A stretch of 64,000 nucleotides of DNA from an uncultured Clostridia bacterium (GTDB lineage Bacteria > Bacillota > Clostridia > Christensenellales > Borkfalkiaceae), in NCBI GenBank assembly GCA_947630705.1, contig CANRIK010000007.1:1-64000 (forward strand), written 5' to 3'. The notes under the pieces were generated by a model that saw only the letters and a program-made list of their open reading frames with translations, was not told the origin of the DNA and did not search any database. Below, piece by piece: positions 9,001 through 16,802 of the stretch. Within the stretch, counting starts at the first letter, position 1. Each line of letters begins with the position of its first letter. A program made the position numbers and the translations under genes.

Positions 9001-10942
9001 AGGCGTGACTGTCGACTACGATATCACGGGTTATAACATTTTCAGCGGTGCGGTCTTGGGTCATACTTATGCTACGACCACTGTCGACACCTTGAAGATG
9101 AGGGATACTTCCGTCAACGCCAACTGGAAGCTCGGCGGCGTTGTCGGGTTCTACGAGGAATCATTCACATTGAGGAATGCCGACATCGGCGGTATGGAAA
9201 TCGGGGAAGATTCTTTGTTTGCACCCGGCGTTGTGGCTGGGCATGCGAACGGCAATACAACGACCCTCGAAGACTGCAAAGTGGATGCCCCCAACGATTC
9301 TTTGATCGGAACGTCGTACAACAACAGATCAAAGAATGTTACGATTACGGGAGCCGAGACGGATATCCATGTCGAGTCGCTCGGCGCGGATGCAACAGAT
9401 GAGGTCATAGTTGAACTCAGCAAGAACGAGGAAACAGGCGCATCTTCGCAGGTGCAGTTCTCTGCGGATGGGGGAAAACTTCCCTCTAATCTGACCATTA
9501 CCGATAGTAACGGAGAGAATATCGTCGAAAAAGGCGAGCCGGTAGGTGACAGTGGCGTCAAAGTCGACCCCGAGAACGGCAGCTTGATTTTCGAAGCGGA
9601 TCCGCAGCTCGTCGACCTTTACACCGATGAATCGGGCGTGTCGATCCATCATGGAAGCTATGCGACTTTGCAAGAGGCGCTCGCAAATGCACAAAACGGC
9701 GACAGAATTTACGTCAACGGAAAAGTCGTGGAAAACGTCACGATCGAAGCGGGTAAGGAAGTCATAATCAACCTTCTCGGGCATACCCTTACGGGTACGA
9801 TCACGGTGCAGGGAACGCTCACGCTTGAAAACGGCGTTATCACTGCGGAAAGCGGCGATGCCGTGACGGTAAGCGTAAGCGGCGGCAAGCTCATTCTTGC
9901 AGTCCCCGCGCTCGGCGAGGGCGAAACGGCGATCAAAGAACTTACGATCACGACGACGGACGGCAATGCGATCAACGGCGAATATACAGTTGTGACGAAC
10001 GGCAACGACGTCTGCGTCCGCAAGGGCGAGCAAGAAGTAAAACTCGCTGCCGAGCATGATAAGAGCGGAACTTATACCTATACCGCAGACGGCGATACGA
10101 TCACGTTGCATTGCGTCCACGACGACGCAGTGCTCGGTACGGTCACGGTGGTTGCGCCCGCAGATCTTGTGTATTCCGGAACTGCGCTCGAAGCGCAAGT
10201 CGTTGCGGAACCCGTTGGGCTTGTTGCGGCTCCCGAGGTCGTCTATAAGAACGCAAACGGCGACGTTGTGGAAAGCGTTGTAAACGGCGGCGTTTATACG
10301 GCAAATATTACGCTCGGAGAAGTTACCGCGTCGGTAGAGTTCACCGTGAAGAAGGCCTTCGTGCGGATCGGCGGGATCTCCGCCGTGAAGGAGTATGACG
10401 GAAGTGCGGAATTTGAGGGCGAGGCGACGGAAGCGACGGTCACTCTCTCCTCGGGCGAAACAAAGACGGCTGCCGAACTCGGACTTACGGTGACGGTAAA
10501 ACTTGTTTTGAGCGACAGCAATGTCGGGACGCACACGTACGCGAAGATCGTCGAGATCAACGTGACGGGGGACGGTACGGTGAATTATGACGTCGAGCTC
10601 AGCGGTAACCAGGCGTTCATCGAAGTTGAAGTCACGGCAAGAGCGCTGACCGTCCGCGTGAACAGTGACGGAAGCGTAAGCTACGAAGGGTTTGTGTACG
10701 GCGAGGATGAGAGCGTTCTTGAAGGCGAACTTCACCTTGAAAGGGTGGACAACGGTGACGGAACGTCCACGGTGACCCCGAGCGGACTCACGAGCGCGAA
10801 CTATGTGATCACGTTTGAAAGCGGCATTGTAGAGAACGAGCAATCGAACGCGCTTTGGATCACGCTTGCGGTCGTCGGCGGAGTGATCGTTGCCCTCGGA
10901 GCGGTCGCGGTCGTCTACGCAGTCCGCCGTAAGAAGAACTAA
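6014..10942 (+). CDS. Giant secreted, membrane-anchored surface protein (paralogue 2)
   Basis: 1642 aa from the ATG behind AAGGAGGT; an upstream in-frame ATG lies within the leader palindrome and is rejected. Same plan as its neighbours: signal peptide (cleavage near ASA-EE), beta-helix-like repeats with IDLNGH turns, a GLUG-like centre (FDGHNHEISGI then VGLFGY), filamentous MBG/YDG-like modules, one C-terminal helix and an RRKKN tail. A central block beginning SLIGTSYNNRSKN is nucleotide-identical to paralogue 1 over about 65 bases. The N-terminal 700 residues are much more divergent. The C-terminal module before the anchor differs from paralogues 1 and 3 (AFVRIGGISAVKEYDG), so domains appear to shuffle. 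Likely an exposed surface protein; the partner is unknown. Confidence 0.85.
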   Translation: MKVLKKRGTMLFLIAALIVTLTLGIIFAMPARTASAEEFTLVTTQEEIENAINASSDENPAYVKLDGDVTMNDGDKLWVQRGQNITIDLNGHVFASAKTTSGLIVNYWGTITITDSSPNKTGLVKSSHVGANAYLFQNHGNLTVDANVDFTNTVGIYNYVRLSDGEYVCKPTVTFKSGNIKVCRGYNAFLMCDASFVFEGGTFSDDADSLLEIDTFSEDGAKISGDNQEAAIAADIAKRKANFDVMAEHRGSDIVVSGGDFSAFDGYYASLLDLTYVYTIQTDIKFYDTYNGSWSDSEAGTRGKADYTVEISGGTWGYDIGAYLAPGYWTVENPDAQGTYLVERAQENRAVVEANGVYFSTFDAAWATAQGRAAMGKDTTLKLLNNCETTTLNFPDAPNVATITIDLNGFDLSITQSSEDQYHVYGYNNQREQITLVVRDGSVEQSGELKLIYLENAENGGIYLSEDSKFVLESGTIRRTGGPLKAVGSYSRESEEYEYKAFRTMFHLAPAGSTQGSNLSSYYEDDMVVIKSGSIISELNGEAGWTEADRKMSFVCFEYGYNGYSSYQSTQYCLKIEPDTDYGKKEDTYYSSFTPAQDDSKTLATEKRKQVVRFDLDALNTYLNGEGKGCRFSWDLSILAPDLVWTPSNGGYIVTQKQPDDNYSVNGEGFAEFAEALQKAQTGDTILVLNPNLTVNDESVILDGVTLDLNTYLRYAITFTNGITLKNGAAIKNGTVMGGGVIVDAHEDGGKSAYFEKAELQCDLTVNANADLVISEGKYAGAVTVQSGANLLITGGSFNGSAIENVDPYFGFALGAYIAAGEKYADGTQYDVKIAPDLDAQKWYENNEGKAAFQVSSPDEWNYFAVYVNSGVDTFQGKKVELTGELNFGGNPSGVSLFAAREAQTPFLPAGNATYRFNGSFDGHNHEISGIVAKEMYVGLFGYMGNGTLSNINLKNSKFTVGNGYLDEFNKSAGYLAGSAITGESSGAYYENLSIEGVTVDYDITGYNIFSGAVLGHTYATTTVDTLKMRDTSVNANWKLGGVVGFYEESFTLRNADIGGMEIGEDSLFAPGVVAGHANGNTTTLEDCKVDAPNDSLIGTSYNNRSKNVTITGAETDIHVESLGADATDEVIVELSKNEETGASSQVQFSADGGKLPSNLTITDSNGENIVEKGEPVGDSGVKVDPENGSLIFEADPQLVDLYTDESGVSIHHGSYATLQEALANAQNGDRIYVNGKVVENVTIEAGKEVIINLLGHTLTGTITVQGTLTLENGVITAESGDAVTVSVSGGKLILAVPALGEGETAIKELTITTTDGNAINGEYTVVTNGNDVCVRKGEQEVKLAAEHDKSGTYTYTADGDTITLHCVHDDAVLGTVTVVAPADLVYSGTALEAQVVAEPVGLVAAPEVVYKNANGDVVESVVNGGVYTANITLGEVTASVEFTVKKAFVRIGGISAVKEYDGSAEFEGEATEATVTLSSGETKTAAELGLTVTVKLVLSDSNVGTHTYAKIVEINVTGDGTVNYDVELSGNQAFIEVEVTARALTVRVNSDGSVSYEGFVYGEDESVLEGELHLERVDNGDGTSTVTPSGLTSANYVITFESGIVENEQSNALWITLAVVGGVIVALGAVAVVYAVRRKKN

Positions 10943-10955
10943 ACCCCAATACTCC

Positions 10956-10983
10956 AAAGACCGCCGTGAAAACGGCGGTCTTT
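10956..10983 (+). terminator. Intrinsic terminator
   Basis: AAAGACCGCCGT - GAAA - ACGGCGGTCTTT, the same stem as after paralogue 1. Confidence 0.85.
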
Positions 10984-11033
10984 ATACATTGGGGGGAATT
11001 TTCTTTTTTCCTTGGTGAAATTGAAACAAATCC

Positions 11034-11062
11034 TTGACAATCCTCATTCGGAATGCTATGAT
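11034..11062 (+). promoter_or_regulatory. Promoter of third giant surface protein
   Basis: TTGACA, 17-bp spacer, TATGAT. It sits in a block of roughly 150 bases nearly identical to that upstream of paralogue 2. Confidence 0.85.
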
Positions 11063-11085
11063 AAAACCAACTTTATAAGGATTTT

Positions 11086-11122
11086 GCCCCCATGGGGGCA
11101 GTTTGTCATGTTATGACAAACT
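11086..11122 (+). promoter_or_regulatory. Leader double palindrome (copy 3)
   Basis: GCCCCCATGGGGGC followed by AGTTTGTCAT - GTT - ATGACAAACT, at the same distance from the promoter as in copies 1 and 2. Confidence 0.7.
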
Positions 11123-11152
11123 AAAAACCTTAACAGAAGTCAAGGAGGTAGT

Positions 11153-14100
11153 ATGAAAGTACTCAAAAAGAGAGGAGCAATGCTGTTCCTCATCGCGGCG
11201 CTCGTTGTGACGTTGACGCTCGGCGTTGTATTTATGATGCCCGCCCGCACGGCAAACGCGGAAGAAGTCGAACCTCAAACGGTTTCGGACGGCGCAGAGC
11301 TTCAACGTCTTGTTCATGCGGCGGGGAGTGAAAAGAAAGTTTTCAAGCTGGACACGGATGTGGAATTACCGGTCGAGTGGACAGATGATGGGTGGGACGT
11401 CGGACTTTATGTTGAGCGCGGCCAAAATATCACAATCGATGTCAATGGTCATACTCTCACAAACGAATTGGCAGATGTCGGCGGAATTCTTTTTTACAAT
11501 ATGGGCACGCTTTCCGTAATCGACAGTTCCGAAGATCATAGCGGGAAAGCTGTTTCGCATGGTCTTGTCAGCAATCAAAAATGGACTGCCGGTCTCATGG
11601 CACTTACCATGAACTACGGCGATTTGACGCTCGATGTTAATTTTGGCTTGGAACGCCCTGCTCCCACAGCGGCTGGTACACTCGGCTACTATACAGATGT
11701 ACAAAATAGGGCGCCCAGTGTCCTTATTCACAATGAGTTTATTCTCCCCAACTCCGTCAATGATGACGTAAATCACGTCTCCCTCACGATCAACGGCGGC
11801 ACATATGATATGAATACCGATGCGGGAGCAACGAGCTACGGCTTTTTCTATATCAAGGACGCAGATTTGACGATCAATGGCGGCACATTTCGCAATACGT
11901 CAGGGAGCAAACCCGCCTACGGCGGCTTCTTGGGAAAATTAGAATCCGCCGAAAAAAAGGCCTCGGTTGAGGAAAAAATTGTTGAAGATCGCCATGTCGA
12001 GGTAACGATCAACGATTGTGACATGAGGGGGAAATTTTTCGACGACGAATTTTTCAATGTATCGCAATACAAAACGAGTATTCCAAATGAAAAATATACA
12101 GTAAAAATTTTCGGCGGTATGTTCCCCGCAGATTTTTCCGCTTATACGGATGTCGATCATATGATGGTCGAGGAGACGATCACGGAGAACGAGGGGCAGA
12201 CGGTTGTTGATAGCTACTGGGTTGTCGTCAAAGCCGATACGACGAATGTCGGTGCCGTCATTACGCAAAACGGTGTGCCTGTAAAGTATTGCCAAACGTT
12301 CGATGACGCTTGGACTGCCGCCAATCTTATGACGGAGAGCAAGACCATTGTTCTTCATCGGGATGCGGAAGTAACACACAACTTGAAGATAAACACCAAA
12401 TCCAAAGACACGATACTCGATCTGAATGGGTACAGTCTCACAATAATACCGCCCGGTGGGGCTTGGGGTGATACAGATAAATATCATTTTTACTATACAG
12501 GATCACTTAATTCCGGATATGTGGGGAAATTTATCATTCAAGATAATTCTGATGCCAAAGACGGCGAACTTGTTCTGTACTACCATGAAGATTCCAAAGT
12601 CGGCGGATTTAATTTGAGTGCAAGCCACCAAGTCATCCTTGAGAGCGGCACGATCCGCGCTTCCGGTGAAATACCGGGACCGGTTGAGTCTCAAGCAAAG
12701 TATCAGCCTCCCGTTTTCCGCTTCCCGCAGGTAAATAATGCATGGAGAGAGGACGCTGTCATTATCAACGGCGGCAATATCGTTTCGGATTTTGCTCCCG
12801 ATGATATCAAAGTTGCAGTTTGGGAACAAGATTCCTGGGGAAACAAAAACACAGCAGACCTTACGGCTCCGACCGATGCGCAGAAAGCCTCCTTCAAGAT
12901 CGCCGACCCTGAATTTGCGGAAAATCTCGATACTTACCTCGAAGCGTGCGGCGGTATGAGATTCACATGGGATCTCAAAAATTTCGTCGGGCAGGAAATC
13001 AGCGATACTTCTTCCTATAAATGGGCGGAGATCAAGGAAGGCTATGTTTTACTGAAAGCCGCCGAAGTCGCAAATTACTATGCGGCAGGGGGGACTCACG
13101 AAACCTTTGCAGATGCGCTTGTAGCCGTTGCAAACGCCGAAGATAAGACTATCAGCGCACTCACCGATGTAACGGAAGCGGACGGCATCACGATCCCGGA
13201 CGGCGTTACGTTAAATTTGAGCAAATACCTCAACTACACCTTGACGGGCAATGTCACCTTGGCGGGCGGCGCACTTCTCAACGGTACCATTGACGGCGCT
13301 GTCACTGTGAGCGGCGAAGCGAAGATTTCGAACGCCAAGCTTAAGCAGGCTCTCACGGTCACGAACACCGGTTCCGTCAGCCTCTACGACGGCACCTATG
13401 ACGGCGCGATCACCGTCAATGATGGCGGCAAGCTCACCATCTACGGCGGCAGGTTTGCGGAAAAAACACAACTTGAAAGCTACGATAAATACATCTATCC
13501 CGGCTTCGGCGCAACGGATATAAGCGGCGGCTACCGCACCGTAAAACCCGGTGTTCCCAGCCTTGCGGCGTTGGAATGGTACAAAAAAGGCGTTGCAAAA
13601 ACATCTGCGTTCGGATATGGAGTTATGGCGATCGATGAAGTCGCTTCCACCTATACGATCAACAGCGAGGCGGAATGGCTCTACTTCTCGTCCATTGTCA
13701 ACAGCGGGAAGGATTCGTTTAAGGAGGATACGGTCGTCCTGAGCGAGAATCTTGATTTCAGCGGCAAAGTCTTCCTTACGGCAGGTATCAAGGGCGCTCC
13801 GTTTGCGGGCACTTTCAACGGCGTGGTAGACGAAAGCGGAAACGGAAAAACGATTTCCAATGTCGTTGCGCAAGAACTTGCAATCGGCCTCTTCGGCGTC
13901 ACGGGGAGTGGTTGTGTTGTAAACGACATCACCATTGCAAATTCCCACTTCACGGCGGGCAGCGGTTACTTTGATGAAGCCAACCGGTCGCTCGGCTACC
14001 TTGCGGCGGGCTCCGTCGTCGGTGACGGTTATCTCGGCACAAGCTCGGGTCTCAAGATCACTCACGATTACATTGATCAAGAGGGCAGCGGCAGGTCTTT

Positions 14101-15928
14101 CCTCGGCGCCGTAATCGGGCACACATACAGCTCCGTCAGCTTGAAGGATCCCGAGATCACGGATTCTTCCGTCCGGCTCAACTGGAAGAGCGGCGGTATC
14201 GTGGGTTACGTGGAAGGCGGCCTCACGCTTGACGGCGGCACGATTTCCGATCTCGAATTCACGGGCGAAACGGGTTGGTATCCCGGCGGCGTCTTGGCGG
14301 GCGACCTCAACAGCGGCAGTGCAACCGTTACGAATGCGACGATCGATTGCCCCGACCTTCCTTTGAACGGCGGGAGCAGTCGCGGAGTTGAAGTGACTGT
14401 CAGCGGCTCCGAGACGGATATCCATGTCGACAGCCTCGGCAGCGCAAAGAAGTATACATTCAACTTGGAAGCCACGCAGGATGAGGGCGGTAATGTCACC
14501 GAATCTAAGGTGCAAGTGAATCAATTCACCGAAAACGATAAGAACAGGACGGAGATTAACAGGGACGGTGAAACTGTTCCTCCCGAAGAAAATCCCGACG
14601 GCGACGGCTTCATCATGGAAGGCGCGCCCAAGAAGGTGGAGCTGTTCCGCGACAAAGGCGAAGGGGAGGCTGCGATCGGCGAGCTTGTCGGTAGCTACGA
14701 TACGCTTGCGGAAGCTCTCGCGCAAGCGCAAGACGGCGACCGTCTCTATCTCAAAGACAATTTGACGGAAACCGTCACTGTGAATAAGAACGTTACGATC
14801 AACCTTTACGGCAAAATCCTTACGGGGACGATCACGGTCGAGGGCAATCTCACGCTTGAAAACGGCACAGTGAAGGGATCGGTCACGGTCGGCGGCGGCA
14901 CGCTCACGCTTGCAACGGGCGAAACGGGTCTGGTCATCGACAATTCTGTGGCGGCAACCGAGGCGGTCACGGGCGATTATACCGTGAACGGGGACGTCTG
15001 CGTCCGTAAAACGATGGCCGGGGAAGTTGTGACGAAGCTCGAACTTGCAGCTTCTCACGGTTCCACAAAATACTCGGCAGACGGCAACGTCATCACTCTC
15101 TCCTGCGAATATTGCGATAAAGAGTTCGGCACGGTGACGCTGAATGCTCCCGAGAATGCGACATTTGGCGACGAAAAGATCGAAGCGACTGTCGTTGTGG
15201 CTCCCGAAGGACTCATTGAAGAAGTTCCTGCGATCACCTATACGAATGCGGCGGGAGAAAGAGTTGAAGAAATTACCAACGCGGGCAAATACACGGCGAG
15301 CATTCAGCTCGGCGGCGTGACGGTAAGCGTTTCGTTCGAGGTAAAACAGAAAGAGCTTGTCATCAGCAACATTCGCGATACGATCACCTATCAGGGTGAA
15401 ACGGAGCTTACCCTCACGGTCACGGACTATGACCTCACGGATCTTGCTGGAAATCCCGTGGAATTGGATGGCGTCACCGTGACGGTTACGCTCCAAAAAT
15501 CTAAGTACAACGTCGGCGCGAAGCAGGTTGTCCTTATCTCGGCGATCAATATGACGGGTAACGATAATTATGCGCTGCATACGGCAGGCAACGAGGTCTT
15601 TATGGAACTCGACGTCACGCCTGCGGCGCTCACGGTGAGAGTCGATAAGAGCGGGAAGGTCGTTTACGAAGGATTCGCGAAAGGTGATGACGAAAGCGTT
15701 CTCGAAGGCGAGCTTCACCTTGAATGGGTGGACAACGGCGACGGAACGTCCACGGTGACCCCGAGCGGACTTACGAGCGCGAACTATGTGATCACGTTCG
15801 AGAGCGGCATTGTAGAGAACGAGCAATCGTCGAACGCGCTGTGGATCACGCTTGCGGTCGTCGGCGGAGTGATCGTCGCCCTCGGAGCGGTCGCGGTCGT
15901 CTACGCAGTCCGCCGTAAGAAGAACTAA
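11153..15928 (+). CDS. Giant secreted, membrane-anchored surface protein (paralogue 3)
   Basis: 1591 aa; the start follows AAGGAGGTAGT. Signal peptide with ANA-EE cleavage, beta-helix-like ectodomain with DVNGH and DLNGY turns, a GLUG-like region around residues 880-1080 (FAGTFNGV, IGLFGVTGSG), filamentous modules, and the common transmembrane anchor with RRKKN tail. Its last 587 bases are nearly identical to those of paralogue 1, while the N-terminal two thirds have diverged strongly. That pattern of conserved anchor, variable head and shared leader fits a surface-protein family kept similar at the ends by recombination. No enzymatic motif was recognised. Confidence 0.85.
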   Translation: MKVLKKRGAMLFLIAALVVTLTLGVVFMMPARTANAEEVEPQTVSDGAELQRLVHAAGSEKKVFKLDTDVELPVEWTDDGWDVGLYVERGQNITIDVNGHTLTNELADVGGILFYNMGTLSVIDSSEDHSGKAVSHGLVSNQKWTAGLMALTMNYGDLTLDVNFGLERPAPTAAGTLGYYTDVQNRAPSVLIHNEFILPNSVNDDVNHVSLTINGGTYDMNTDAGATSYGFFYIKDADLTINGGTFRNTSGSKPAYGGFLGKLESAEKKASVEEKIVEDRHVEVTINDCDMRGKFFDDEFFNVSQYKTSIPNEKYTVKIFGGMFPADFSAYTDVDHMMVEETITENEGQTVVDSYWVVVKADTTNVGAVITQNGVPVKYCQTFDDAWTAANLMTESKTIVLHRDAEVTHNLKINTKSKDTILDLNGYSLTIIPPGGAWGDTDKYHFYYTGSLNSGYVGKFIIQDNSDAKDGELVLYYHEDSKVGGFNLSASHQVILESGTIRASGEIPGPVESQAKYQPPVFRFPQVNNAWREDAVIINGGNIVSDFAPDDIKVAVWEQDSWGNKNTADLTAPTDAQKASFKIADPEFAENLDTYLEACGGMRFTWDLKNFVGQEISDTSSYKWAEIKEGYVLLKAAEVANYYAAGGTHETFADALVAVANAEDKTISALTDVTEADGITIPDGVTLNLSKYLNYTLTGNVTLAGGALLNGTIDGAVTVSGEAKISNAKLKQALTVTNTGSVSLYDGTYDGAITVNDGGKLTIYGGRFAEKTQLESYDKYIYPGFGATDISGGYRTVKPGVPSLAALEWYKKGVAKTSAFGYGVMAIDEVASTYTINSEAEWLYFSSIVNSGKDSFKEDTVVLSENLDFSGKVFLTAGIKGAPFAGTFNGVVDESGNGKTISNVVAQELAIGLFGVTGSGCVVNDITIANSHFTAGSGYFDEANRSLGYLAAGSVVGDGYLGTSSGLKITHDYIDQEGSGRSFLGAVIGHTYSSVSLKDPEITDSSVRLNWKSGGIVGYVEGGLTLDGGTISDLEFTGETGWYPGGVLAGDLNSGSATVTNATIDCPDLPLNGGSSRGVEVTVSGSETDIHVDSLGSAKKYTFNLEATQDEGGNVTESKVQVNQFTENDKNRTEINRDGETVPPEENPDGDGFIMEGAPKKVELFRDKGEGEAAIGELVGSYDTLAEALAQAQDGDRLYLKDNLTETVTVNKNVTINLYGKILTGTITVEGNLTLENGTVKGSVTVGGGTLTLATGETGLVIDNSVAATEAVTGDYTVNGDVCVRKTMAGEVVTKLELAASHGSTKYSADGNVITLSCEYCDKEFGTVTLNAPENATFGDEKIEATVVVAPEGLIEEVPAITYTNAAGERVEEITNAGKYTASIQLGGVTVSVSFEVKQKELVISNIRDTITYQGETELTLTVTDYDLTDLAGNPVELDGVTVTVTLQKSKYNVGAKQVVLISAINMTGNDNYALHTAGNEVFMELDVTPAALTVRVDKSGKVVYEGFAKGDDESVLEGELHLEWVDNGDGTSTVTPSGLTSANYVITFESGIVENEQSSNALWITLAVVGGVIVALGAVAVVYAVRRKKN

Positions 15929-15941
15929 CCATCGGTTCAAC

Positions 15942-15971
15942 GCCCGCTGTGCATTTGCACAGCGGGCTTTT
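15942..15971 (+). terminator. Intrinsic terminator
   Basis: A 12-bp stem GCCCGCTGTGCA/TGCACAGCGGGC with a 2-nt loop, then TTTT. Confidence 0.85.
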
Positions 15972-16039
15972 GCTATGCCGAAATCTCGGCAAAAATGAGG
16001 TAGAGAATTTTTCGCTCCTCTTTGCTTCGGCCGAGGCAC

Positions 16040-16560
16040 TTTGTGCCCTTAATCGAAATGACAGACGTTCTCTCGGCGCCCCGCTCCCTCATCCTGAACC
16101 CTCGAAAGGGGTAAGGATCCCGAAGAACGAAGTCCGAACTCCGAACTCTTGTCGCCCCTTCCAAGGGAGCTGTCACGCGCCCTTGCCGTGACGGAAGGGG
16201 TGTCGTTCTGATCACGTCATGGTGAGCCGCCCAGTCCTCATCCCGAGGCGAAGCCGAGCGGATCTCATAGACCCACGGGCGTCCGTACTTACGAGGAGAT
16301 TCTCTCGCCCCTTGCGGGGCTCGGAATGAGGGACCCCTCGGCTCCCCACTCCTGCGTCATCCTGAGCGTAGCGAAATATCCCGAAGTCTAGTCCGTCCCT
16401 TGGCGCCCCTTCCAGGGGAGCTGTCACCGCAGGTGACAGAGGGGTTTCCGAAACCCCTTTCCCTCACTACGTTCGGGGACTCCCCCTAAGAGGGGCAGCG
16501 AGAACCCTATCCCCCACTACGCGAGCCACTTCCCAGGGGCAGCAAGGAATAAGGCGGGCA
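16040..16560. repeat. Dispersed hairpin-repeat cluster
   Basis: A non-coding 500-base stretch with at least two copies of the GGCGCCCC..GGGGAGCTGTC motif. Each is followed by a small stem whose bases vary but still pair: GTCACG/CGTGAC in one, GTCACC/GGTGAC in the next. GGGGTTTCCGAAACCCC palindromes are interspersed. No ribosome site or credible gene was seen. Confidence 0.7.
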
Positions 16561-16682
16561 AGGGTTCGGCCTGACATTAGGACATGGGGCGTTCTAAAAC
16601 GTCCTATTTCCCCCCTGTCAACAACTCGTTCCCGACTTCCGAAAAAATTTTCGGTCATGAGCGATTTTTTTGCGAAAAACCC

Positions 16683-16713
16683 TTGACAATCAAAAACCGG
16701 GGGGGGGTAAAAT
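16683..16713 (+). promoter_or_regulatory. Promoter with poly-G spacer (phase-variable candidate)
   Basis: TTGACA and TAAAAT are 19 bp apart, and the 3' end of the spacer is a run of nine G. Loss of two G would give the optimal 17 bp. This is the arrangement known from Neisseria porA, where slippage of a poly-G between -35 and -10 sets expression. Whether it varies here is inference. Confidence 0.6.
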
Positions 16714-16802
16714 AGGGAATGCATAGATATATTAATAGTTCTGTTATTTTCGTGTGGAAAAACGGAGCTGTTGATCATGCAAATTTCAAAAGGAGTAAGG
16801 TT

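Noticed and set aside
872-15928. Sortase-anchored (LPXTG) proteins
   Set aside because: No LPXTG-like motif before the C-terminal helix in any of the three; anchoring is by the helix itself.
13211-16039. Open frame of 942 codons on the minus strand opposite giant paralogue 3 (and similar long frames opposite paralogues 1 and 2)
   Set aside because: Opposite a well-supported gene with signal peptide, anchor and ribosome site. The antisense translations are rich in Arg, His and Asp runs typical of shadow frames and recur only because the genes are paralogous.
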